A stretch of 64,000 nucleotides of DNA from Phlegmacium glaucopus (GCA_015039465.1 MU129986.1:310001-374000); one strand, 5' to 3'. Positions 43,928-53,147 are shown, counted from the first letter of the stretch. The notes: generated from the sequence alone by a model not told the origin. Numbers and translations: made by a program.

Positions 43928-45070
43928 ATGTTGTTCCAGCAATTTACCGCTCTAGTCACCGTGACGTTGATGGGTGTTCGCCTTGCAAGGCGTGATGGCA
44001 TTGCCTCACCCAGCCAGTGATCCCTCACAGGACCTTGCGGATAATCTCTCCAACAATGCTGGGGGGACCTTGGGTACAGTTGGGGGCTCCCTTGTACCCA
44101 CCAACGAAAAAGATGAAGCCATCAACGGTGCTGGTGGTATCACTAGTATGCTGTTCCAATAATTCATCGCTATCGTCGCATTGATGGTGTTCGCCCCGCA
44201 AGGACGGTGTTCGCCCCGCAAGGACCACAGGAAAGTAAGCCAGAGCCTCACTCAGCCGGCGCAGACTCCCAGGACCTTGCGGATAATCTCTCCAACAAGG
44301 CTGGTGGGACCTTGGGTACGGTTGGGGCTCCCTTGTGCCCACCAACATAAAAGATGAAGCCATCAACGGTGCTGGTGGTATCACTAGTATGTTGTTCCAA
44401 TAATTCATCGCTACCGTCACATTGATGGTTCACCTCGCAAGGACCACAGGAAAGTAAGCCAGAGTCTCACTCAGCCGGTGCTGACTCACAGGACCTTGCG
44501 GATAATCTCTCTGACAATGCTGGCGGGACCTTGGGTACAGTTGGGGGCTCCCTTGTACCTACCAACGTAAAAGATGAAGCCATCAATGGTGCTGGTGGTA
44601 TCACTAGTATGTTGTTCCAATAATTCATCGCTACCGTCGCATTGATGGTGTTCGCCCCCACAAGGACCGCAGGAAAGTAAGCCAGAGCCTCACTCAGCCG
44701 GTGCTGACTCCCAGGACCTTCCGGATAATCTCTCTTTCAATGCTGGGGGGAACCTTGGGCACAGTTGGGGGCTCCCTTGTGCCCACCAACGTAAAAGATG
44801 AAGCCATCAATGGTGCTGGTGGTATCACTAGTATGTTGTTCCAATAATTCATCGTTACCGTCGCATTGATGGTGTTCGCCCCCACAAGGACCGCAGGAAA
44901 GTAAGCCAGAGCCTCACTCAGCCGGTGCTGACTCCCAGGACCTTCCGGATAATCTCTCTGACAATGCTGGGGGGACCTTGGGTACAGTTGGGGGCTCCCT
45001 TGTGCCCGCCAACGTAAAAGACGAAGCCATCAAGGGTGCTGGCCTGGGTGGCACTACCGTACCTCCTTAG
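43928..45070 (+). CDS. Putative secreted repeat protein built from five exon cassettes
   Basis: Unrecognised family. ATG 43928 opens a signal-peptide-like stretch (MLFQQFTALVTVTLM). The unit then repeats five times: exon-like segments 44014-44145, 44256-44386, 44475-44606, 44698-44830 and 44922-45070, each encoding about 44 residues (DSQDLADNLS, GGTLGTVGGSLVP, DEAINGAGGI), with no Cys and no dibasic site. Segments between them (110, 88, 91 and 91 nt) begin GTATG and end CTCAG, hold shared stops, and behave like phase-1 introns. The last unit ends differently (GAGLGGTTVPP, TAG 45068-45070) and an AATAAA follows. Units 2 and 4 carry single-base indels (131 and 133 nt against 132). In unit 1 the signal frame and repeat frame are offset by one base near 43971; a 40 nt intron (43974-44013) would join them, or it is a frameshift. 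It may be partly decayed. Confidence 0.5.
43928..45070 (+). repeat. Five-copy tandem array, ~220-240 bp units
   Basis: The anchor block CAGGACCTT(G/C)CGG recurs at 44028, 44270, 44489, 44712 and 44936, giving spacings of 242, 219, 223 and 224 bp. The 242 bp spacing comes from an extra internal 20 bp duplication of GTGTTCGCCCCGCAAGGAC in unit 2. Units are highly alike, so amplification is recent. Confidence 0.9.
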
Positions 45071-45078
45071 GGCTGAAT

Positions 45079-45084
45079 AATAAA
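45079..45084 (+). terminator. AATAAA polyadenylation signal of the cassette gene
   Basis: AATAAA nine bases after the last in-frame stop of the cassette array, fitting a 3' end signal for a transcript that covers the whole array. Confidence 0.45.
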
Positions 45085-45611
45085 ATGGCTCATGAGGTAC
45101 TTCACTCAAACTTCACTTCCATTCATGGTTTGTCAATAACGCTGAACGCCGTCGTCAGCTTTCCACCCTTGTTGGCACCTCGTTCCTTTTTTTCAGTGTA
45201 GAGGAAGTAGTACGACGTCTGTCGTAGTATATTTCAAGTGCGGAACATCTGTTGAAGTTGGTGCTACGAAAATTAATTATATACCCCGGAAACTGTTGCT
45301 ACTTTTTGATCTTTGAAAGATTCGATATCGATAATCGTTTGATTACTCATGCTACTAAGTACTTTATACCTTACATCAATGAACACTGTAGTGGTATGTG
45401 AGACTTTAGCTTCAGGTTCAACAAAAAATAACTAAGAACTTGAAAAAAGAGAAATGAAATTTGATCCGAGAGAGTAACTCCATGTTGAACTGAGAAAGAC
45501 CTAAATCTTGTTTTGGGTGTACTTAGTAGCTGAAGGAAGGCTTCTAACAAGTTTGACACATATAATCCATGTTATCTCTAGACTCATACAGTCGCGTGCA
45601 AATCTCTGGGG

Positions 45612-45869
45612 GTGCCAGCAACGCAGATAATCACCCCTGTTCAAGAGTACAAGGAGTTGGCGCGAGTGAGTCTTCATGCTATTCCGTACTTTTCGGCCTT
45701 CCCTCCTTTGATCAAATTTCAGCTTCATAGGATAACGGCTTTTGATATATCGCCCGATTCATCCCGATTCGCAACGGGATTTCTCGACGACTCCATTTAT
45801 CTCTATCCAACCTCTGCGATCCAGTTTTCCGTATACGGTTCACAATCGTTTCAATACTCAAATATGTAG
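45612..45869 (+). pseudogene. Orphan WD40-type exon pair
   Basis: A fragment reads VPATQIITPVQEYKELAR, then a 57 nt intron (GTGAGT donor, TTTCAG acceptor), then LHRITAFDISPDSSRFATGF and LDDSIYLYPTSAI, which looks like the start of a WD40 blade. Coding character stops abruptly after that and I see no neighbouring blades, so this appears to be a piece of a larger gene. The retained intron argues for a DNA-level copy rather than a retrocopy. It lies between the cassette array and the right copy of the flanking repeat. Confidence 0.5.
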
Positions 45870-45902
45870 TGATCCCACCCAAAAATTCTTGTCATCCATG
45901 GA

Positions 45903-46100
45903 TACTACAATTAGGCAATGAAGGCTGAGCGCTGAGCGACAACTCGCAGGCTAACTTGAAATTAGCCTCAGAATTTAAGTTCAACAGAATACACAAGAAT
46001 GTCAGTTTTCGTCAGATATATATAGTATTGAATGTCTTTCGAATTGACTGAAGTTCGAAATCGTTGAGGATATAAGTCTCATTTGCCCGACAAGATGTAT
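45903..46100 (+). repeat. Right copy of a ~180 bp diverged direct repeat
   Basis: Same orientation as 43361-43533 and sharing its blocks (TATAGTATTGAAT, TTCGAATTGACTGAAGTTCG, TCTCATTTGCCCGAC). Copies are about 2.55 kb apart. Either an old segmental duplication or two copies of an unknown element. Confidence 0.7.
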
Positions 46101-47241
46101 CTGCTCAGCCCGGCCAGAGGTTGGAAGGTTGGACGGTTAGATATCTTTAGATCCTTATGTGAGTTGAACACGGTTGTTAGGCATCGAAACTTGCAGGGTG
46201 ATTCTGAACGTGGCGTTTCTTAGACATTTTCTCCCTGCTTGGGTTCCACTAGCCTTCTAGCTTGACGTTCATAACATGAACAAGGGCCTTAAGTTCTACT
46301 CGTACCTCAGATCCAAATCCAAAACATTCTAACGATGACAAGGAGTTTGCTTTCCCTCTTCAACTGATTCGGAGTTAGAAAGGCATGCGTGGTCCTTAAT
46401 TCCACGCAGGCTTTTGGCTGTTTTTGGGCTTCGTGCGACCGTGTGCGATTCATGTATCATATTGGCACTGCACGTTTTTTTGTTTTCTCTCATTGGCAGA
46501 TACCCCTTGGAAGGGTGCTGAGTGCGTGTGTTTTTTCACAAGTATTGCCTGCGTATTTAGCCTTGAGGTAGTTTGAGATGTGTTTCAATTGATCAATTGA
46601 TTGATACGCTCGCTCTCGATGTCGTCTGCCGGCTTGTAATCCGTGGAAGAGATCAGTACAGGAGTTAATCCATATGCAAGTTCAAAACTCGGAGATAAGT
46701 GGTGTAACTTGAGGTTTCATGCCTTTACTAGTGTGTTTGATAACCAAATCGTTTAAAGTCTTCTCATTGGCAGTGGCAGGTCTTCCATCCTATTCTCGCG
46801 TGGTCTTTTTTTTTGCGACGGCAAGAAGGTTCACGTAACTACAACGATGTCCGATATCGATACTACAAGCACGAGGCCACGGATTAGGTGAGATAATTGT
46901 TATTCTGAAGTTAAGTTTCCATGAAATTGTGTGCTAGTCATTAGTATTAATGTTGAATGTTTCAGGGGAGGAGTCAGGACAGAAGCACGGGATATATTCA
47001 ACGCCTTGGCGTCGATCTTCAGGGTTGTGATAACAAATGTCTTAATGGACTATTTAGTGGGTCCGAGTCGAGCCTCGATACTTGTCGCTTGCAGTGGCAG
47101 CCTGAGACCTCCTGAGACTCTACCGTAATTATCGTATGATTCGGAGAGGTTCGAAGTTAATGTGAGAAACGACTTTTCATTGTTATAATTATGTGGTTTC
47201 TTTTCGCACACTAATTTATCTTGGTGTCAGTCGCTAGGCAC
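46101..47241. other. Gene-poor stretch
   Basis: About 1.1 kb between the right repeat copy and the hAT-like element. No frame, RNA or repeat could be supported. Confidence 0.5.
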
Positions 47242-47249
47242 ACAGAACT

Positions 47250-47876
47250 AGGACCCCGGGCAATGGTAGGCGAGGCCTGTTCCCGGAAAGGCACCTTTCG
47301 TCCGGACAGAGGTTACGTCTTTTTGTCCGGATTGCGCCTGGCCTCCAAACTTTTGTCCGGATCTCAGTATCTAGCCTACTTTTCGCCAAAATTTGTCAAA
47401 ATCACCACAGACGAGGCAGGGATGCATATAAGGTATCTAGACAACACCAAAAAGCAATAGCTACAATAGACAGGCAGCTTCGTTTGAATTGGTATCTAAT
47501 AGCACTCTAATCTTCACTGTTATTGTCAGAATTTCTGCCTTGCTTCTTTGAGAGCTTGAATGAGTACTTGTCAACCTTTTGTAGGGTGCGAAATCTATTC
47601 AAATCTGCAAGCGAGAGTTGAAATAAAATAGCATACAAATCCCACACATGAAAATAAAAATGTATTGAGAGGACTCGAACACCAACTCTCTGGTCTCGAC
47701 AAACGGCGCTGAACCGGTATGACTGATATATGTCCGGACTGTGGACCTGGCTAGATACTGAGACGGAATTTCTGTCCGGATAGATGCCCTCGATTTTGTC
47801 CGGATTTTGCCCCGGTTTTTTTCAAAATTTCTGGAAAAACCAATGGCATCACCTACCTACCATTGCCCGGGGTCCT
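47250..47876. mobile_element. Non-autonomous hAT-like element (MITE), 627 bp
   Basis: Perfect 21 bp terminal inverted repeats at 47250-47270 and 47856-47876, beginning AGGACCCCGGGC, flanked by an exact 8 bp target-site duplication ACAGAACT (47242-47249 and 47877-47884). An 8 bp duplication is the mark of the hAT superfamily. Subterminal inverted pairs support one element: TCCGGACAGA (47301) against TCTGTCCGGA (47771), and TCTCAGTATCTAGCC (47362) against its complement at 47749. The motif TTGTCCGGA recurs several times inside and may be the transposase-binding site. No transposase frame exists, so it would need an autonomous relative. Confidence 0.85.
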
Positions 47877-47884
47877 ACAGAACT

Positions 47885-49558
47885 TGACCTATAGTTGGGA
47901 GTTAGGACCATTCGGGTAACCAGCTGTTATAACCATTTAGGGCATGTGTAAATATTTCTACTGTGTAGATCCCTTGCCAATATGCAAAGGGGGAAAACTT
48001 GGAACGTCCGGCTCCTCCAATGTTTGGCTGGGTAATAGATCCGTTTTTTTTTTACAAAAAAGTCACACATTGCACAGTAACCCGACTCAGCTTGACTCTT
48101 ATTCTGAAGAGACACGTCAATCGTGTGCACCCCCCAGGGCTGCCAATGCGTGAAGTGCTAAATACTACTTCCGAGGAAGGCCAGCGCAAAGATGAAACTG
48201 TTGTTTTTTTTTTTTGGTTCGGAAAAGGAAAAAAAACGAGGCTTCACCTGTTGTATTTTTCTTGTTATTTTTAGATTCTAGGAACTTTTCACTGACACCA
48301 TATTAGGATAAGTCATTAACTATTACGTACCATATATCCTGTACCGGTACTAAGCCGTTTCTCCAAAAACCATGCGGGGGCGGTTCAAACTTTTTTCTGC
48401 ACATTGCGACAAGGAGAAATCGGCTACAGAGGCGAACCGTGACGCAAAGTCCAACTTGATCCCACGACGGTACAACCTGACATTACAATCATTCTACACG
48501 TGTACGTCTATCCGAGTCATGGCCAGCGCAAACATGAAACTGTTAAACTTTACATAAAGGGGAAAAAAAATAGATCGGTTATCTAATTATAACTATCGGA
48601 ATAATGACGGCTTGCATGTGACGTTGATGCTCACTCTGGACTTGTGCATAAATAGCTTGAATTATATTTAATGAAGTGGTACTCCTACTAAGACTAAAGC
48701 CGCACACTGGAGTTGTGAGTGGATGTCTTTTAGATCCGAATAACTATAGGAATTATCTACCATCATTCATTGCATTCATCAATGCATGATATACGTATTA
48801 TTTGATGTTGCAAAAACTGTTATTGTTATCGGTTGATTAGCCGTTTGTTTGAGTGATCTTGCTAGATGAGAGCAATTTACATAGAAGGCTCTAACTCGAC
48901 GACACGCCCGAGATGATCACGATGATAACAAAGGGTCTCTCGCTGTCTCCCGGCTATGTAACAAAGTTACGTTTCGTTTCGTGATGAGCGGATATACAAG
49001 GGAAATGAGAACTTGGCAACGAAGAACAACAATAAGAAATTTCTATTGTACTTGTAGGTGGATTTATGTACTCATCATGATCAACACGAAGGCAAAGGGA
49101 CATTGTATGTTGGATGTTACAAGGGAAAGTGGTGGTTGGTTGGACATTAAATTACTTGACAATATTGTCGCAAAGAAAGAAAAGAGGAAGAAGAAATTGT
49201 TAGAGTATGGTAACATGTCGAATGTAGGTTGGGAGCTTTTGTGTTCGCAGAACGTACTGCTCCAGAATGAAGTGAAATGTGAAATGTATGGATGAAAGGG
49301 TATGTCATAAAATAGTAATAGAAAACAAGGGTAGATGATACAATGCAATGAGGAAACGAACCATGTACGTTGTTTGCAAGAGACTTGGTACAAGAAAAGT
49401 CATGTGCGTGAGGAGACGAGCCAGTCAATGGATGAATGGATGGAAGATATTAAGATTAGCCGCAAAATATACTATATGCACAAGAGAGGGGGGGATGAAT
49501 GGGAAGGGGATTTTTTGGTGTGCGTTGCAAGCAAGCAAGCAAGCGAAGAGCGAGGTTA
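47885..49558. other. Gene-poor stretch with a short direct repeat
   Basis: About 1.7 kb with no supported gene. A 24 bp sequence (GGCCAGCGCAAA then, after one variable base, ATGAAACTGTT) occurs at 48179-48202 and 48521-48544 with one mismatch. There are long T runs near 48047 and 48207. Open frames on both strands around 49.0-49.6 kb look non-coding in composition. Confidence 0.45.
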
Positions 49559-50563
49559 TCAAGAGAGGTTGGCGACGTGGATAAAACTCCTCCAGGTCCA
49601 AGCTGACGAATCATCATCGTTGTGGAGGTCCATGAAGCTTTTAAGAGGGAACCAGTCTTTGGTGGATGATAATTGAGTTCTGTGGCATCGAACGGAGGTG
49701 ACAAGGAAAGGGTCATTAGGACGTGGAGGCAGAGGAGAGGATCTAGGAGCTTCCGGAGACGAAAGGGTGGGTAGAACCACGTCCTCAGGTTCTAGGATTG
49801 GATTTGGGAATGTATGGTCACCAAGGTCGAGAGTATCCAAATCACCGCCTTTGTCTTCTTCGTCTTCATCATCGCTCATGTTCATGAAGTTACGTTGTTG
49901 AGCGGGTTTTGAGTGGATCGTGATAGGACCATTTTTAGAACGGCCTTCTAAGCGAGCAAGGGCTTCTAAGCGGTTTGATCTACGAACGCGGGTAGAGATT
50001 GTTGAGGAAGTAGCCTTTGTAGCGACAGAGATGTGGCGAATGACCGTGAGTGGGGCGGGGGTGCGAGAGATAGTAAGAGATGGGAGAGGAAATTCAAGGG
50101 CAGGAATGGGGACCAGAGAGGGGAGACGGGGAGGTACTGATGATATTGGGGAAGGCGTACGTTTTGGCAGCTCTGGTAGAGTGATTGAGGGAGCTGGTTT
50201 GGGCGATGGAATAGACCTCAAAGAGTCACGAGAGACACGCAAGCGAAGAGTATTAGACGGTTCAGATATTTTCCTGGAGAAGAATAAGCAACAGTTACAC
50301 AAAAGAAGCAAAAGGGGTACTGACGGAAAATTGAAGGGAGAGGAGGGTTTCCGTTTGAAGCTAGCTGAACGCATGGACTGTGACTCTGCCAAGTCGAGAG
50401 AGAGAAAAGATCTGTACTCTGGCTGACGAGAGAATATGAAAGGTGGTTGGATGTCTTTAGAGTTGTCTGTAGGCAGACTACCTCTCCTTATTCCATCTAG
50501 GATTGAATGAGACAATAGACCGGAAGTAAAGAAGGGAGAATAGGGAGAGTTGGATGCGAACAT
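49559..50563 (-). CDS. Conserved hypothetical protein, mostly disordered
   Basis: Not a named family. Start at the ATG at 50563 (MFASNSPYSPFFTSGLLSHS, ILDGIRRGSLPTDNSKDIQP, PFIFSRQPEYRSFLSLDLAE). A short intron (GTCAGT donor, CTCCAG acceptor, about 50323-50272) removes a hydrophobic stretch that would otherwise look like a membrane helix, joining NFP to KISEPSNTLRLRV. The rest is Ser/Pro-rich, with NRLEALARLEGRSKN, an acidic patch NMSDDEDEEDKGG and a conserved-looking end DWFPLKSFMDL ... WTWRSFIHVANLS. The regular N- and C-terminal blocks suggest short binding motifs. Function unknown. Confidence 0.7.
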   Translation of the reverse strand: MFASNSPYSPFFTSGLLSHSILDGIRRGSLPTDNSKDIQPPFIFSRQPEYRSFLSLDLAESQSMRSASFKRKPSSPFNFPSVPLLLLLCNCCLFFSRKISEPSNTLRLRVSRDSLRSIPSPKPAPSITLPELPKRTPSPISSVPPRLPSLVPIPALEFPLPSLTISRTPAPLTVIRHISVATKATSSTISTRVRRSNRLEALARLEGRSKNGPITIHSKPAQQRNFMNMSDDEDEEDKGGDLDTLDLGDHTFPNPILEPEDVVLPTLSSPEAPRSSPLPPRPNDPFLVTSVRCHRTQLSSTKDWFPLKSFMDLHNDDDSSAWTWRSFIHVANLS

Positions 50564-50794
50564 GTGGGCAGGACAAAGGCAATGCAAACCAAAAGTAGTC
50601 CACCTCTTATACTCAGCAGATCGAGATCTACACTCTGATCCGCCGTGAATAACTAGATCGGGTTAACCGGACCAGGAACCGATGCGTTCCATATGAATTT
50701 GGCATACGTTCAATCTGGGCGCGTCTGCCACTTGATGGCTGGGCATCTTGGCATGGCGCAGTGTTCTCAATACTTGGCCCATACATCCCAACAA

Positions 50795-50875
50795 GCATTA
50801 ATGGGGTAGTGGTAACCTGGGTCGTTGCCATTAAACCGTCTCGACCCGCCGGGGGTTCGATTCCCTCTTAATGCA
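50795..50875 (+). tRNA. tRNA-Gly (anticodon GCC) with a 10 nt intron
   Basis: Acceptor stem GCATTAA pairs with TTAATGC (50868-50874), discriminator A. D-arm has the GGGT stem with loop AGTGGTA and ACCT. Anticodon stem GGTCG/CGACC with loop TTGCCA..T gives anticodon GCC; ten extra bases (TTAAACCGTC, 50831-50840) sit right after position 37, the standard place for a nuclear tRNA intron. The T-arm is GGGGG-TTCGATT-CCCTC. Mature length would be 71 nt, usual for tRNA-Gly. A TTTT run at 50887-50890 would end Pol III transcription. Confidence 0.88.
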
Positions 50876-51981
50876 AGCGAAGATTCTTTTGCTCATGAGG
50901 TTGTTAACGGCTGGGGCATCCATAGTATCGATGATAATTTGTGGCTTCAATGCTTCGAGAGACTTAAACTAATTGTATATGTCCTTGCTACTGTAGAGAA
51001 AATCATTAGTGAAAAATCATCATTATTTTGGACTCATGCGAATCTCGCCAGGAGTCTTCAAAATATTGCACAGAGACACCGACATGCCGGCCGACTTTTA
51101 TCGCCGCATATTTATTATGTAAGCCAAGTGCAGCATCCGGTAACCTTTTTACTTGAAACCATTTTCATCAATCAGCTGCGACGATTTCAGGCTTAAGTGG
51201 TTTCGGTTTAGAGAATAATTAAATTAGTACAAGCTGTAATCCAAGTTCCTCATAGAACTGTGTCTCTTGGCACCGCATTAGCATCAACATTATTTGAGGT
51301 TAGATCTTCCTTGAAGACGAGTCGAGATTCCTATCTATCATCAACCTCGGGTACACACAGGTTGACTGAATCAGTCCTGCCAGTGTATGACAATAATAAT
51401 TTTACTGTTTCAACATCTCTTTACAGTGCGAGCCTTGGACTTGGGAGTTACATACAATTCATAAACCTAGCCACTTGCACCATAAGGTGAGCGCGCCTAT
51501 TGAACGTTCAAAACGCATTCACATCTCTGACGGGTCCCGATGTCCTTGATGTAATGGTAGTTACCGGAAATCGATTCCATTCCATACAGTACATAGTTTC
51601 TTATCAACTTGGTTACCTGATTAAAGAGCCTTGTGCTTGAAAGAGACTACATGTCAAAAATAAACAACCTTCTTTCGTTGCTTCCATTTCTTGATAATGA
51701 TAGCCAAAACTTGACAAAAGTATACCGTAAGGAAGGTACGTTGTTTTTATCCCGATCGCCGATAAGCTAATGACCATTGACATGATCAAAAGAAGTTGAC
51801 AAGAAGTCAGAGTTTCTTGACTTGGATTAATGGTGATTGAGAGGAACGAGGTGACCATGTGGCATCCCCTACAATCCAGTTCGAAGGTTTTGAGAATCGG
51901 ATTGGCGGTGGTTGTGAGGACGCATGTCGAAAAGAAGTTCAAGTACATAACGAGAGAGTCGAACTTCGCACCATTTACTCA
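50876..51981. other. Intergenic region
   Basis: About 1.1 kb between the tRNA gene and the coiled-coil gene; nothing further could be supported. Confidence 0.5.
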
Positions 51982-53147
51982 TTAGTCTCCAGTCCAACCA
52001 AGGCGCCTTAGATCCTTTTTGCACTCGTCGCTTTCTTGCTTGACTTTCGTCCAGTCGTTTACGACCTGTTGATATCCGCCAGTACTTTTTCCGCCATCCA
52101 CCAATTGCAATAGCGTTTCATACTCATGCAATTGTTGATCTAGCAAAAGAGTTTCACTCTTCATCTCTCTCTCCTCCTTTTTCAAGGATTTAAAAGCAAG
52201 TGCGAGGGCTTGTGAGACGGTTTTTGAATCGTTGGTTTCATTTTTTAGTTTGTGATTGTATAGGGCACGTTCAGATCGAGCCCGGATGAGAGATAGTTTG
52301 ATCAAGGCCGTTTCGATGGTTGTCAGTAGAAGATCGATGGAAGCAGAGCGCGAGGCATCGTATGCTGGAAAGGTGGTTGATATCGCCTGTTTTAGTCCGC
52401 GTTCAAGCTTTTCACGTATCTGATTCAAAAAAATAAATCTGCTCAGGATTGTACGATATACTTCCTTGTTTACCTGAGAAATTTCAAGCATTTGATCGAG
52501 GATCCGTTGGGACCGTTGATTTATCTCTTGTTGCTTTGATTGAATCCCATCTTTCAAATTTCGAACTTTTTCAGGCAAGGTACAATATAAATCGTTTTCC
52601 TCCGATCCACAAAGTTGAGCTGTGAATAAACTCATGAGAAAGGGGTTCGATAGACTTTTAGAATAAGTTTTCCTTCGAACCTCCATGAATAAATTCTGTT
52701 ATCGAAGAGAGAACATCATTGATTTCTTCAAGCAGACGTTGTCGGGTGGACGGATTTAACTAGAGAATAACGAGGGGAGTACAAAAGAAGCGATCTGGAG
52801 TAGCTACTTACATGATGACGAACTGGCGTCCCGAACATCAATAACTCGGTTTGCTGGAAGCACGCATATTTTTGGAGACCGTCTGCTGGTGGACTTGAGT
52901 CGCCCTGTGCGATTGCGTCCGGGTCGGATAGTTCTGCAAGAATATTAACTAGTATTATGTCCAGAATGGCTCCCTAGATATAATCATCTTATAAACCGAG
53001 ACAGATGGACTGAACGCAGATGCTCACCTCAAGGGACCGGTCACGTAATAATTGGGATTGTAGAGCGTCAATATATAGAGTAGTCCGGATGTCTAAAGAA
53101 GTTTGCGACATAATGGGACCGTGTGGAAGGAATGGAGACCTGGCCAT
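51982..53147 (-). CDS. Coiled-coil protein, possibly HAUS4-like augmin subunit
   Basis: Five or so exons join in frame to give about 315 residues: MARSPFLPHGPIMSQTSL, TLYIDALQSQLLRDRSLE, GAILDIILVNILAELSDPD, KYACFQQTELLMFGTPVRHH, STRQRLLEEINDVLSSITEF, AQLCGSEENDLYCTLPEKV, long coiled coils (NLKDGIQSKQQEINQRSQRI, SLIRARSERALYNHKLKNET, SLKKEEREMKSETLLLDQQL), and the end CKKDLRRLGWTGD. Size, all-helical nature and the short N-terminal globular part recall HAUS4 of the augmin complex, but this is a weak guess; other spindle or kinetochore coiled-coil proteins are possible. A CACGTGAT box is 28 bp upstream. Start could also be the ATG at 53111. Confidence 0.65.

Noticed and set aside
43928..45070. 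Cassette gene as a Kex2-processed peptide precursor (pheromone or RiPP type)
   Set aside because: The repeats contain no Lys-Arg or Arg-Arg sites, no Cys and no C-terminal CaaX box.
43928..45070. Cassette array as a CRISPR-like or simple satellite repeat
   Set aside because: Units are over 200 bp, have no spacer structure, keep a coding frame and sit behind a TATA box; the genome is eukaryotic.
45501..45728. 75-codon minus-strand frame in the accessory island
   Set aside because: It runs antisense to the WD40 fragment and has no recognisable features.
47221..47460. 79-codon frame at the left end of the hAT-like element
   Set aside because: It begins outside the element, crosses the inverted repeat, lacks an ATG and shows no transposase motif; it is chance.
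49064..49676. Overlapping frames of 60-113 codons on both strands
   Set aside because: Composition is low-complexity and AT-rich with no protein-like pattern, and frames overlap each other on opposite strands.
51540..51600. TAATGGTAGTTACC and ATCGATTCCAT, reminiscent of tRNA D- and T-arms
   Set aside because: The spacing is too short and no acceptor or anticodon stem can be formed; at most a relic.
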